Shown here: positions 8,219 through 17,121 of the stretch, in pieces
Numbering within the stretch: position 1 is the stretch's first letter
Layout: every line of letters starts with the position of its first letter
DNA from: Planctomycetota bacterium
Lineage (GTDB): Bacteria > Planctomycetota > UBA1135
DNA length: 64,000 nucleotides
Assembly (NCBI GenBank): GCA_008501825.1
Contig: QQUA01000022.1
Coordinates: 62,001-126,000, forward strand
Reading direction: 5' to 3'
Program-made: the position numbers and the translations under genes
The notes under the pieces: model-generated
The model's input: only the letters and a program-made list of their open reading frames with translations
Databases searched by the model: none
Told to the model about the DNA's origin: nothing

Positions 8219-9694
8219 ATGAACAGCATGCCCGGTGTCGCCCTCCCTCTCCTTTGCCTGCTCCCACTCGGTTCGGGGCCGGCCGAGGCTGCGATTCCCC
8301 AGCCCGCAGTTCAAGACCGGCCGCTGGGAATCCGGAGTTGGGGATCGGAGGCTCAGTGGATTCCGGCGACCAAGGGAAGGCCGGCTCTTTATCGATTGTC
8401 GGACCCAGTTTCGAACAAGTGGCGCCCCTGGCGCCGGACCGATGATCAGGTTCATCTTCGCTCTGCCAGCTTTGCACCGGAAAATCCGGCCGCGGTACCG
8501 GAACAGCTCCAAGCCGAGCCGGGAAATCGCCTTTATTGGCTTCATTTCGTCCTGCCCTGCCAACCATCCTGGCGCCGCCAGTTGCAAGCTTTAGGTGGCC
8601 GGGAAATCCGGCATCTGCCGGAACAGGCCGGGCTTTGGCACTTGCCGGAAGGGACGGTGGAAGCGGTACGAGGGATGCCCTGGGTGAACGGCCTCGGGGC
8701 TTTTCATCCGGCCTACAAACTGAGCCCGGACATGGCTCACTGGTTGGCCGGGACTCAAGAAGTCCAGGCCCGCTCCTATGACCTTTGTACCGCACGCCGG
8801 GGTAAGCACAGCGGCCCGCTCCTCTTGGCCGCCCTGAAGGCGCTTGGAGTCCAGCATGCATGGTTGCCGTCGCCGTCAGGCTGGCGGGTCAGCGCTCGCT
8901 TGAGCCCCCACCAACTTCGCTCGATCCTGCATCACCCTGAGGTGGTGGCCGCTTTCGCCTACGTGGACGATCCTTCCCTGGCCGGCCCGGGATCGCCGCT
9001 TTCGCCGGCGGAGATGGGCCCCATGAACCAGGTACGCCTCTTGTTCGGAGCCGATCAACTTCATGAGCTCGGCTTCCGCGGCCAAGGAGTCCGAGGCGAA
9101 GTCATGGATAGCGGCTTGGATGCCGATCACCGCGAATGGAACAGCCGGTCATTTCCCGGCCGACCGGATCCCCTGGCTCATTGGCAATTTACTTCTTCAT
9201 CCAACCCGGTGGAACTTCGCCACGGCACTCAGCTTTTCGGCTCGGTGTTCAGCCGCGGCGTAGCCAAAGAAGGCAATGACGCCAAAGCCATGGGGCTGCT
9301 TCCTGACGGCCATGGAGTCTTCGCCATCGCCAAGCCGTTTCAATTCAATCCACCCGGCGATCGTTATCTTCATTTCCAGGAACTGTTGGATCCTTTTGAA
9401 GTTGTATTTCAATCCAACAGTTGGGATGGAGGTGGCGTGGATTGCTTCGGTAGTTTCGCCTCCGCCTATAACTCCATGACCCGTGAAATCGACGACTTGG
9501 TTTGGTTATACGATTTGCCGGTCACGTGGGCCATGGGCAATAGCGGAGCCAATCGCCAAGGAGGCATGAGCCAAGCTTGGGGCAAAACGTCATCAGCGTG
9601 GGAGCGGTTTACCACGGCAACAATCGGGATTTCCAGGACGATCACTGGCACGTTGACCCGGCCTATACCGTTTATCCCCTGGCGGCGACTTTAG
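8219..9694 (+). CDS. secreted subtilisin-like (S8) protease, N-terminal part of a frameshifted gene
   Basis: This frame encodes a signal peptide (about residues 1-24), a long propeptide-like region and the first half of an S8 domain. The catalytic Asp is in VMDSGLDADH (about residue 297), the catalytic His in LRHGTQLFGS (about 335) and the oxyanion Asn in AMGNSGANRQGG (about 441). The frame then runs into a stop after about 38 nonsense codons. The rest of the protease, including the Ser motif, continues in the -1 frame from the run of four G at 9579-9582. The gene as written cannot make the full enzyme unless the sequence lacks one base or the ribosome slips. The ATG at 8219 directly follows an alternative GTG at 8216. 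Confidence 0.8.
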   Translation: MNSMPGVALPLLCLLPLGSGPAEAAIPQPAVQDRPLGIRSWGSEAQWIPATKGRPALYRLSDPVSNKWRPWRRTDDQVHLRSASFAPENPAAVPEQLQAEPGNRLYWLHFVLPCQPSWRRQLQALGGREIRHLPEQAGLWHLPEGTVEAVRGMPWVNGLGAFHPAYKLSPDMAHWLAGTQEVQARSYDLCTARRGKHSGPLLLAALKALGVQHAWLPSPSGWRVSARLSPHQLRSILHHPEVVAAFAYVDDPSLAGPGSPLSPAEMGPMNQVRLLFGADQLHELGFRGQGVRGEVMDSGLDADHREWNSRSFPGRPDPLAHWQFTSSSNPVELRHGTQLFGSVFSRGVAKEGNDAKAMGLLPDGHGVFAIAKPFQFNPPGDRYLHFQELLDPFEVVFQSNSWDGGGVDCFGSFASAYNSMTREIDDLVWLYDLPVTWAMGNSGANRQGGMSQAWGKTSSAWERFTTATIGISRTITGTLTRPIPFIPWRRL

Positions 9695-10797
9695 GGCCAA
9701 CCGGGGACGGTCGCATGAAACCGGACATCTGCGCTTTTTTCGATTGGATCCGCACCACCAATCCCGGGGATGAATACACTTCCCAAGGTTCAGGAACTTC
9801 CATTGCCACGCCGGTGGTGGCCGGCCACCTTGGTTTGATTCAACAACTTTGGCACCGCGGTGTGTTCGGAAATCCGGTGGCCCCGGGAAGTGTGTTCGAA
9901 AATCGCGCTCCGGCCAGCACCGTGAAAGCCCTACTCTTGAACAGCAGCAAACCCTATCCGCTACCGCCTCCGATAGAACAACCCCATGACATCGTACGGG
10001 AAGCCCAGGGTTGGGGTGTTCCCGACATGAACCGGCTCTATCGATTCGCCGGCCAAAGCCTGGTGGTAGCCGAAACTGTTGCTTTGAAACATTTACAAAG
10101 TAAAACCTGGGTGGTGGAAATCGCTCCGGGCGTGGATGATTTTCGAGCGACCTTGGCTTTTTCCGATTATCCGGGTTCGGAATGTGCCGGAAAGCATCAC
10201 GTCAACAATCTTTCCTTGCGAGTTCTGGCCCCCGACGGGCAGGAATATTGGGGAAACCAGGGCATGCGAACCGCGAATTTGACCCGGCCCGGCGGAACTT
10301 CCGACGGCATCAACAGCGTGGAACAAGTTTGGTTGGCCCAGCCCTTAACCAGCACCTGGCGCATTCAGGTACTGGCGGAAAACCTGCAAGTGGACGCGAT
10401 TCCCTCCACTCCCGAATTGGATGCGGTTTTCTCCTTGGTCGTCACTCCGGTTCTCCGAGTGGAAAGCACCGACCCGCTTCATCTCGAAGGTCCGTCGGAA
10501 AGCCGGATCGGCCATTCCTTTCAACTGCAATGGAGCGAAGCGGAAGCTTTCGCTCCCTGGTGGCTGCTGGTTTCCGACAGCAATCGCGGCAGCCAAGTTC
10601 AAAACTTGTTCCTGGACGTTGGCCCGGCGGTCCAGCGATTGGCCGGCGGCCTTTGCGACGGGCAGGGAAAGGGCAGTCAAACTCTTGGCCCGGCGGCGGC
10701 GTCCCTGCTAGGCCGGAGCCTCCACTTCGAACTCCTCAGTCGCCTTTCCTTCGGCTGGACCGAATCGAATCTGCAAACGGTGGCTTTCGTTCCCTAA
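9577..10797 (+). CDS. subtilisin-like (S8) protease, C-terminal part of the frameshifted gene
   Basis: This is the continuation of the protease, not an independent gene: the first in-frame start is a TTG with no ribosome binding site, and homology begins at once with GQNVISVGAVYHG, the strand that normally follows the oxyanion region. The catalytic Ser is in SGTSIATPVVAGH (codon at 9799). After the catalytic domain comes a proprotein-convertase-like beta region (LAFSDYPGSECAG, SLRVLAPDG), then a final module of about 110 residues ending in VAFVP. That last module resembles the C-termini of two other secreted proteins in this window. A one-base insertion near 9580 would join both parts into one protein of about 860 residues. 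Confidence 0.8.
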   Translation: MGQNVISVGAVYHGNNRDFQDDHWHVDPAYTVYPLAATLGPTGDGRMKPDICAFFDWIRTTNPGDEYTSQGSGTSIATPVVAGHLGLIQQLWHRGVFGNPVAPGSVFENRAPASTVKALLLNSSKPYPLPPPIEQPHDIVREAQGWGVPDMNRLYRFAGQSLVVAETVALKHLQSKTWVVEIAPGVDDFRATLAFSDYPGSECAGKHHVNNLSLRVLAPDGQEYWGNQGMRTANLTRPGGTSDGINSVEQVWLAQPLTSTWRIQVLAENLQVDAIPSTPELDAVFSLVVTPVLRVESTDPLHLEGPSESRIGHSFQLQWSEAEAFAPWWLLVSDSNRGSQVQNLFLDVGPAVQRLAGGLCDGQGKGSQTLGPAAASLLGRSLHFELLSRLSFGWTESNLQTVAFVP

Positions 10798-10818
10798 GCC
10801 AGAAGTCGTGGATCCGGC

Positions 10819-11637
10819 TCAGTTCTGCAGCGCTTTGTGGATCTCGGCAATCACTTTGGCTTTCGGCTCCTGGAGAGCATGCCCGTCCGCTCCGGCGGTC
10901 ACCGCGGTTTCCATTTCCGCCCACAACTTGCGAAAGCAGGCGGCGGGACCGCAACGAGGAGAATAAGCCGCCACCGGGGACCGATGCTTGCCCATGGCTT
11001 CCACCAAAGCGGAAAATGGGATCGCCGTTTGCAAAAAGCCGGCTTCGGATCGGGCGACCGCTTCCGCCACTTTGCGGTGCAAGCTCTTTCGCCTTTCCAG
11101 CATGGAAAGAAATGGCAGGACTTGAGGTCGACCTCGCCCCCAGTCCTTCAAATGTTTCAAGAGTTGCTCCAGGGTACGCAAGCTCAGGGTGGTCGGAATG
11201 GTTGGCACCAACAAAGCGTCCACCGCTTCGAACACCCCTTCCGATACCAGAGAAATCGAGGGAGCACAATCCAAAAGCAACCAGTCGTATTGGGACGTTA
11301 ACGGTTCCAAGACTTCAGCCAGCTTTTGGCGAGGTTGCTTGCTTTCCTGCAAGACCAGATCCAAATGACGATAAGAAAAATCCGCCGGCAGCAAGTCGAA
11401 GCCATCGAAATCGGAGCCCAGGATCCAGCGGTCCAGCGAAGACTTGGCCTGCAACATTCGGCGACCGCCTCCTTTGACTTTGGCTTTGACCCTCAGGTAA
11501 TAGCTGGTTGCACCCTGAGGATCCAAATCCCACAGCAAAACCCGATAGCCAAGGCTGGCTCCGACGTAGGCCAAGTTCACTGCGGTGGCCGTTTTCCCAA
11601 CCCCACCTTTGATGCTGTAAACGGCCAGGCTATGCAC
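10819..11637 (-). CDS. ParA-family partition ATPase
   Basis: A 272-residue ParA/Soj-type ATPase. The deviant Walker A motif KGGVGKT begins at residue 10, followed by LLWDLDPQGATSYYL and LLLDCAPSISLVSE. The GTG start is supported by GGAGG nine bases upstream and overlaps the stop of the CHAD gene by 8 bases, so the two are translationally coupled. A longer in-frame reading would add about 36 residues with no family support. There is no ParB gene or parS-like site nearby, so chromosome segregation is less likely than positioning of another cellular cargo, perhaps one linked to the CHAD partner. Confidence 0.85.
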   Translation of the reverse strand: MHSLAVYSIKGGVGKTATAVNLAYVGASLGYRVLLWDLDPQGATSYYLRVKAKVKGGGRRMLQAKSSLDRWILGSDFDGFDLLPADFSYRHLDLVLQESKQPRQKLAEVLEPLTSQYDWLLLDCAPSISLVSEGVFEAVDALLVPTIPTTLSLRTLEQLLKHLKDWGRGRPQVLPFLSMLERRKSLHRKVAEAVARSEAGFLQTAIPFSALVEAMGKHRSPVAAYSPRCGPAACFRKLWAEMETAVTAGADGHALQEPKAKVIAEIHKALQN

Positions 11638-13333
11638 GGTGAGCAGCCTCCAAAGCCTTTTCCGCTTGTTTAGCCGGGCGGCGGAACAAATCCCGAAACC
11701 ACCTTTGGTGATCGTCGGTGGCAAACTCTCGAAACCGGCCGGCAAAGGCTTCTCGCTCCCCTTGCTGGCGTTGATCCAAAACTTCCAGTAACCGGCCTAC
11801 GGCTAATAGGATTTGTTCCGAAGCGGCTTTTTTCTCCACCGCCTGTAGGGCTTCCGCTCGGAAAAGAACTTGATGGACTTCATAATCATTGAAGTCCCCC
11901 AGGTTGTCTTGCAGGCCTTTCAACACCCGGATGCAGCGCCGGATGGAGCCTGGGAAAGCCCCTCGATACATTTCCATCAAGTAGCGGAGTTTTTTGCAAT
12001 CCAATCGGACTTCATGCAATCCTTCGGCCGGCGATTGTGGAGTGAGAGCTTTGCCCTTTTTCAAGACTCGCCGATAGATTTTCCAAATTCGGGCGGCGGC
12101 GATTTGGCTTACCGGAACCTCGGCAGCCACGGTTTGCTGGGATTCGGTTCCAGCCAGCAACCAAGTCCTCCAATCCAGCAACAGGCGCTGGGCTCTTTGG
12201 GTGCGCAAGCTTCTCACCATTTTGCGGCGAACTTGAGCCTCATGTCGCTCCAAATAACGGTCCAAATCGCCCAGGCTTTGCTGCACGGCAACCGGCAAAC
12301 CGGCTTGATAGCCGGCTAATTTGAGATGCAGAACATCCAGATCTCGAGTCGGTCCGGTCAGGCCGCCGAGCCACCGAAAGGACTGCCGAAATCGATCGTA
12401 GGTCGGTCCTTGAAACAAGAGCCGCATTTGTCCCTGAATGCTTCGAGTTCTCCGAATCGCCACTCGAAAATCATGCAGGAATTCCGTATCCCAACCAGCC
12501 AGACAACCGTCCAAACACGATTCCATGTTGTCTAACAAAGTGAGGAACACATCCCGGGTAACTTGACCGGCAGGAGCCTCAGGGTCGATGGTCAATACAT
12601 ACCGAGCCGGATCTTGGCCCGGTTCCAATTCCAAAGCTTCAAAATCGGACAACAAGGTGCTGGTTGGCTGAGTCTGCCATCCGTTCTCGGTGAAATAGGC
12701 CGCCACCTGCCGCAATGGTTTTTCAAAACCTCGAACCGACTTCAACAGCAAGGGATCCTCCAGCGTCACTTCGGCTCCCGCTTGTTCCGCCGCGGCAGCC
12801 CACAAAGGATTGCGAAGGTGCCGCCGCTGTTGCCGGAGACGGACCACGGTCTTCTGGCGACCGTCCACGAGAGGCAACTCCCGACCCTGAATGTCCAATT
12901 CCAGGCGCGGCAAGAGCGCTCGAATGCCGATCAGGGGACGAATCCGGTCGGCAATGGGTCCGTCCGGCAGGTGCTCTGCCGCATATTGCTTTCTGGATGA
13001 ATTCAACCGGCCGCGAAACTCCTGATACGGATTCTCCTTTTTCTTTCCTCCGTTTGAAGAGGAGGGAGAGGCTCCGGGACGAGGAAACAACCGCCATTGC
13101 CAGCCGTTTCCGGCTTGTACCGTTTCCAGAATCCAACCCGCTCGCCAAAGCCTCCAATCAAAACTGTCCAAATACACCCGTTGCTGAGCAAATTTGGTTT
13201 CTTTTCCCGCCGCCCAAGGAAAGTTTCGGTCACCGGTGGCATTCCCAGCCCCGGGCAAAGCCTCGGCAAGCCGAGAGCCGATGCTCCCGGTTTCTGAACT
13301 GGGAGGAGAAAAGGCCAAGCTTTCCAGGTTCAT
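11630..13333 (-). CDS. CYTH-like / CHAD domain protein
   Basis: The 567-residue product (start at MNLESLAF; the longer upstream reading looks non-coding) has two parts. Residues up to about 260 are CYTH-like (RVYLDSFDWRLWRAGWILE), but the N-terminal ExExK motif of active CYTH enzymes is not visible. From about 270 onward it is a CHAD domain, with conserved histidines in HDFRVAIRRTRS and LHEVRLDCKKLRYLMEMY and many Arg/Lys residues on helices. CHAD domains are known to bind inorganic polyphosphate and localise to polyphosphate granules. The enzymatic CYTH function may be lost. It is the first gene of a two-gene operon with a ParA ATPase. Confidence 0.82.
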   Translation of the reverse strand: MNLESLAFSPPSSETGSIGSRLAEALPGAGNATGDRNFPWAAGKETKFAQQRVYLDSFDWRLWRAGWILETVQAGNGWQWRLFPRPGASPSSSNGGKKKENPYQEFRGRLNSSRKQYAAEHLPDGPIADRIRPLIGIRALLPRLELDIQGRELPLVDGRQKTVVRLRQQRRHLRNPLWAAAAEQAGAEVTLEDPLLLKSVRGFEKPLRQVAAYFTENGWQTQPTSTLLSDFEALELEPGQDPARYVLTIDPEAPAGQVTRDVFLTLLDNMESCLDGCLAGWDTEFLHDFRVAIRRTRSIQGQMRLLFQGPTYDRFRQSFRWLGGLTGPTRDLDVLHLKLAGYQAGLPVAVQQSLGDLDRYLERHEAQVRRKMVRSLRTQRAQRLLLDWRTWLLAGTESQQTVAAEVPVSQIAAARIWKIYRRVLKKGKALTPQSPAEGLHEVRLDCKKLRYLMEMYRGAFPGSIRRCIRVLKGLQDNLGDFNDYEVHQVLFRAEALQAVEKKAASEQILLAVGRLLEVLDQRQQGEREAFAGRFREFATDDHQRWFRDLFRRPAKQAEKALEAAHRA

Positions 13334-13551
13334 GAACGGGGCGGGGGGTCGAGGACAGCCTGAATTGGCACGGAACCCGAGGCTCCGATTGCAAAACGTT
13401 TTGATCGCTCGGATTGTATCAGCGGAATCGTGCTTGCGTCTCTCCCAGCACTCGTAATTCCGGTCTTGCTTTGCCAAAATCCAAACCCCGCAGTTCGGCC
13501 GGGTCCAAGGGTCCGATGGCCGGCTCGGAATGACTCTGTCCTTCTTGCACC

Positions 13552-14625
13552 ATGAAAAAGTGGCTTCTTCTGCCGGCCGGACTTGTTTTGGTTTGGTTCA
13601 TCGCAACCGAGTTTCTATTCAATCGAGGAGACACTGCCTCTCAGGAGGGAGGCGTGGTGACGGTTCGAAAGGGCAGCTTGACCCGCTACGCCATGGCGGT
13701 GGGCCGAGTGGAAGCCCGGATAGAGGCCACCGTCAAAGCCGTCGAAGGCGGTGTCTTGACCAACTCCCTGGTCCAGCTCGGCGATTGGGTGGAAGCCGGC
13801 CAAGCCCTGGTGGAAGTCCGCCCGATCCTCACCGATGGCCAAAGGCTGGCTGCCAAGCGCCGCTTGCAAGCCCTGCGAGAAGCCGAAACCTCGGTCCAGG
13901 AATTCCAACAAGGTCGAAACCTTCTCGGATGGGGCATGCGCTGGTTTCAGGGCGGAGCCAGCTTGGACCGCATGTTGCGGGGAGCGCAGCGCTCCCGTCA
14001 GGATGCCGAGGCGGAATTGGAACGACTTCTTCAAGGTCGAGTGGAAGTCGATGGCCACAAGTTGGATTTCTTGGTGCGAGCCCCGATCGGCGGCCAAGTC
14101 ATCGATGTGCCGGTTTCCGTCGGTGAGCCCATCGTCCCGTCCAGCTCCTTCGGTTCCGGAACCCCTTTGATGGTGATCGCCGACATGGCCAGACCGGTAT
14201 TTCGGGGCACGGTCGAGGAAGTGGAAGTCGCCCGTTTGGAAGCTGGAATGGCGGCGGAAATCACTCTGGGAGCCCGGCCGAATGAAAGCTTGAACGGCCG
14301 TTTGAGCGAAATTTCCTTGCGCGCCCGACGCTTGAATCAGAGCGTCGTCTTTCCGATCGAAATCGAAGTGGAAGTTCCCCAAACCTGGTCCCTTCGCTCC
14401 GGTTTTTCGGCGGTGGCCAAGATCAAGATCGATGCGCGGGAAAACATTCTGGTGATTCCGGAAAGGATGATTTCCTTTCGCGGCGAGCAAGCATTCGTCC
14501 TGCGTTTGAACCAGCAGGGTGACCCGGAACAGCGAGAAGTGGAGTTGGGACTGAGCGACGGTCTCACGGTGGAAATCTTGAACGGCTTGCAAGAGGGAGA
14601 TCGGATCCAAAGCCCACAGCAATAA
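13552..14625 (+). CDS. HlyD/MacA-type periplasmic adaptor
   Basis: A 357-residue membrane fusion protein. One N-terminal membrane anchor (LLLPAGLVLVWFIATEF) is followed by a split lipoyl/barrel-sandwich region (VVTVRKGSLTRYAMAVGRVE and the later FLVRAPIGGQVIDVPV), a helical hairpin around residues 100-165, and C-terminal beta-barrel domains. Adaptors of this type link an inner-membrane ABC exporter to the outer envelope. It is the first gene of a four-gene operon whose other members are two FtsX-type permeases and an ATPase. No TolC-like outer-membrane gene is in the window. Confidence 0.83.
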   Translation: MKKWLLLPAGLVLVWFIATEFLFNRGDTASQEGGVVTVRKGSLTRYAMAVGRVEARIEATVKAVEGGVLTNSLVQLGDWVEAGQALVEVRPILTDGQRLAAKRRLQALREAETSVQEFQQGRNLLGWGMRWFQGGASLDRMLRGAQRSRQDAEAELERLLQGRVEVDGHKLDFLVRAPIGGQVIDVPVSVGEPIVPSSSFGSGTPLMVIADMARPVFRGTVEEVEVARLEAGMAAEITLGARPNESLNGRLSEISLRARRLNQSVVFPIEIEVEVPQTWSLRSGFSAVAKIKIDARENILVIPERMISFRGEQAFVLRLNQQGDPEQREVELGLSDGLTVEILNGLQEGDRIQSPQQ

Positions 14626-14632
14626 CCCAGGC

Positions 14633-15865
14633 ATGCTGTTCAAACTCACCACCGTCCGAGCCTGGCTTAACGAGCTCGGGGAACAAAAGGGCCGCACCTT
14701 CGGCACTTTGTTCGGGGTGGCTTGGGGTAGTTTCGCCATGCTCGCCATGCTTTCCACCAGTGCGGGAATTCGGGTCAAACTCAGCGAAGAAGGCCAAGCC
14801 TTGGGCCGCGACATTGTGATTGTTTGGCCGCAACGGACTTCGAAAGCCTTTCAGGGCATGCCATCCGGACGTTATCTGACTTTGGATCGTGAGGATGTGA
14901 AGGTCTTGCGGGGGCTGCCGGCTTTAGAAGCGCTCAGCGAGGAATTCACTCGCTTTGAAACTCTGCAGCGTGGCCAACGGGTGGTGCAAGCCGGAGTTTC
15001 CGGCGTGGCGCCGGAATTCGGCCCTTTGCGCAACCTCAAAGCCCAAGCCGGCGGCCGCTTCCTCCATGCAAGAGATCTGGAAGAAAACCGAAGAGTGGCT
15101 TTCCTCGGCCCTGAATTGGCCAAGCTGCTATTCGAGCAAAGCGACCCGATCGGCGGCCGCTTTCAACTAAATCAGGTTTCCTTCACCGTCGTCGGAGTCG
15201 CCCAAAGCAAGAAGCAAAGTTCCGATTATTCCGGCTTGGATGCTTACCGGATCTGTATCCCGGCCACCACCTTCACTCAAGTATTTCAAACCCGCTTCGT
15301 TTCCAATTTGGTGCTCAAAGCCCCCACCTCCGGCCAGGTTCCGGAATTGCTGGACCAGCTTTATCAGCGATTGGGGCAGCGCTTGAAATTCGATCCCGGC
15401 GACCGCCAAGCGCTTTACATTTGGGACACGACTCAAGATCAAAAGTTGCGGGACTACATCTTTCTGGCCGTAGATCTGCTCATCGGCTTGGCCGGAGCCT
15501 TCACCCTTTTCGTTGGAGGTTTGGGAGTCGGCAACTTCATGTATCTGTCCACCAAACGCCGAACCCGCGAATTCGGCATTCAACTGGCGATCGGGGCCGA
15601 ACCCGCCTGGATACGAAAGGACGTTCTTGTTCAAAGTTTGGCTTTGATGTTGTTCGGCGGCGGCTTGGGCGCCGCATTGGCTTCGATTTGGATCGGCGTC
15701 CTCCGAGCAGGCCCCTGGGTGGAAACCCTGGGATCGCCCCAGCTTTCTCCTTGGTTAGCGACCGGCGTCACCTTGCTTCTTATCTTGTCCGGCTTGACCG
15801 CCGCCTGGTTTCCGGCCCGAAAGGCTTCCCGTTTGGATCCGGTGGAGGCTTTGCGAACCTCATGA
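14633..15865 (+). CDS. MacB-type ABC permease (first of two)
   Basis: A 410-residue MacB/FtsX permease: one N-terminal membrane helix (GTLFGVAWGSFAMLAML), a periplasmic MacB_PCD domain of about 240 residues, then three C-terminal helices in the FtsX arrangement (LLIGLAGAFTLFVGGLGVGN, TRREFGIQ-like segment RTREFGIQLAIGAE, and GVTLLLILSGLTAAW). It starts 7 bases after the adaptor gene and its stop overlaps the next permease as ATGA. The ATPase is encoded separately at the end of the operon, unlike E. coli MacB where it is fused. Confidence 0.85.
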   Translation: MLFKLTTVRAWLNELGEQKGRTFGTLFGVAWGSFAMLAMLSTSAGIRVKLSEEGQALGRDIVIVWPQRTSKAFQGMPSGRYLTLDREDVKVLRGLPALEALSEEFTRFETLQRGQRVVQAGVSGVAPEFGPLRNLKAQAGGRFLHARDLEENRRVAFLGPELAKLLFEQSDPIGGRFQLNQVSFTVVGVAQSKKQSSDYSGLDAYRICIPATTFTQVFQTRFVSNLVLKAPTSGQVPELLDQLYQRLGQRLKFDPGDRQALYIWDTTQDQKLRDYIFLAVDLLIGLAGAFTLFVGGLGVGNFMYLSTKRRTREFGIQLAIGAEPAWIRKDVLVQSLALMLFGGGLGAALASIWIGVLRAGPWVETLGSPQLSPWLATGVTLLLILSGLTAAWFPARKASRLDPVEALRTS

Positions 15866-17121
15866 AAGCGACTGGGCGCCTGTTCCTGCAACACCTGGCC
15901 GGTGAATTGTGGAAAGATCGCTTTCGAGTGTTGCTGGTCGCCTTGGGGGTGGCTTGGGGAACTTTGAGTTTGGCCGTATTGATTGGTTTCGGAACGGAAG
16001 TCGTCCGGCGCATGCACCAGGTGGCCCGCAATTCCGGCCCGGCCTGGCTCCGGTTCCAAGCCGGCGCCACCTCCAAGGCCTTTCAAGGCTTCCCCGCCGG
16101 CCGGCTCATGTGGTTGGAGCTGAGGGACGGCCCCGCCATGCAAGCTTCCGTGGCCGAAATTGATCGGGTTTGCATGGAATTCTCCAGCGGAAGCGGCAAC
16201 CCGATTCGTTATCGGGACCGGGAACTCCTCATTCCCCTATCCGGCGTGGAACCGGAATTTCACCAGGTCCGCAATTTCCCGGTGGTTCCCGGAGGAAGAC
16301 GCCTTCACGCCTTGGACTTTCGCGAACGCCGACGGGTGATTTTTCTGGGCGATCGATTAAGACAGCGCCTGTTTGGATCCGAAGCCGCAGTCGGTAAATG
16401 GGTGGATCTGTGGGGCTTTCCTTTTCTCGTCATCGGAGTCTTGCAACCAAGAGCCACCATCAACAACTACAACGGCGAAGATCGAGACAAAGCCCTGATT
16501 CCAGCCACCACCTTTCAAGACTTGAGAGGATGGCGCTATCCAAACTTTTGTCTGGTCCAACCCTTGCCCGGAATGGAATCCCAACAAGTGGTCCAAGAGG
16601 TCTATCGCTGGCTGGGGAAAAAACGAGGCTTCGATCCCAACGACCGCCTGGCCTATTCCTTGTACAACCACGTCGAGACGATTCAACAAGTGGATTCCAT
16701 GGTCGCCACCAGCCAACGCTTGAATATGGTCATCGGCTTGTTCGCCTTGCTGGTGGCGCTGGCGGGAGTGGCCAACTGCTTGGGTTTGATCATGGAAGAA
16801 GGGCGCCGGGAAAGCGCCGTCCTGCTGGCTTTGGGGGCACCGCCAGGATGGCTGGTCGCCCTTCGAATCGGCCAGTCCCTCACCATGACTTGGGCCGGCG
16901 GAGCTCTTGGTTTAGTCGCCGCTCAATTCGTGCTTGCCTTGGCCGCCCGCCTTCCTTTGGAAGGAGATGCCAGAGAGTATCTCGGCACTCCCAGGCTGGA
17001 TCTCCTGACCGCCGCCTTGCTTTGGGTGGTTTTGGGGGCTACCGCGGTGGCCTTTAGTTGGAAACCGGCCCGCCGGGCGGCGGCGGTTCCTCCCATGACT
17101 TGGATCGGAAAAGAGGAATGA
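15862..17121 (+). CDS. MacB-type ABC permease (second of two)
   Basis: A 419-residue FtsX/MacB permease, paralogous to the preceding gene: shared features include GVAWGTLSLAVLIGFG near the N-terminus, SKAFQGFPAGRLMWL against SKAFQGMPSGRYLTL, and the same four-helix plan. The start at the ATGA overlap is chosen because homology begins exactly there. Two different permeases beside one ATPase suggest a heterodimeric exporter. The exported substrate is unknown; family members move peptides, toxins or lipid-linked compounds. Confidence 0.85.
   Translation: MKATGRLFLQHLAGELWKDRFRVLLVALGVAWGTLSLAVLIGFGTEVVRRMHQVARNSGPAWLRFQAGATSKAFQGFPAGRLMWLELRDGPAMQASVAEIDRVCMEFSSGSGNPIRYRDRELLIPLSGVEPEFHQVRNFPVVPGGRRLHALDFRERRRVIFLGDRLRQRLFGSEAAVGKWVDLWGFPFLVIGVLQPRATINNYNGEDRDKALIPATTFQDLRGWRYPNFCLVQPLPGMESQQVVQEVYRWLGKKRGFDPNDRLAYSLYNHVETIQQVDSMVATSQRLNMVIGLFALLVALAGVANCLGLIMEEGRRESAVLLALGAPPGWLVALRIGQSLTMTWAGGALGLVAAQFVLALAARLPLEGDAREYLGTPRLDLLTAALLWVVLGATAVAFSWKPARRAAAVPPMTWIGKEE

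Noticed and set aside
7257-8861. Long open frame on the minus strand (over 500 codons)
   Set aside because: It runs antisense to the coiled-coil gene, the terminator and the protease; its translation is rich in Arg, Pro and Gly with no family motif.
9577-9590. Programmed -1 frameshift site in the protease gene
   Set aside because: The sequence TGGGGCAAAACG does not fit a standard X-XXY-YYZ slippery heptamer in frame and no downstream stimulator is obvious; a missing base is simpler.
10182-11477. Long plus-strand frame of about 430 codons
   Set aside because: It crosses the end of the protease and is antisense to the ParA gene; composition is low-complexity Arg/Ser/Pro.
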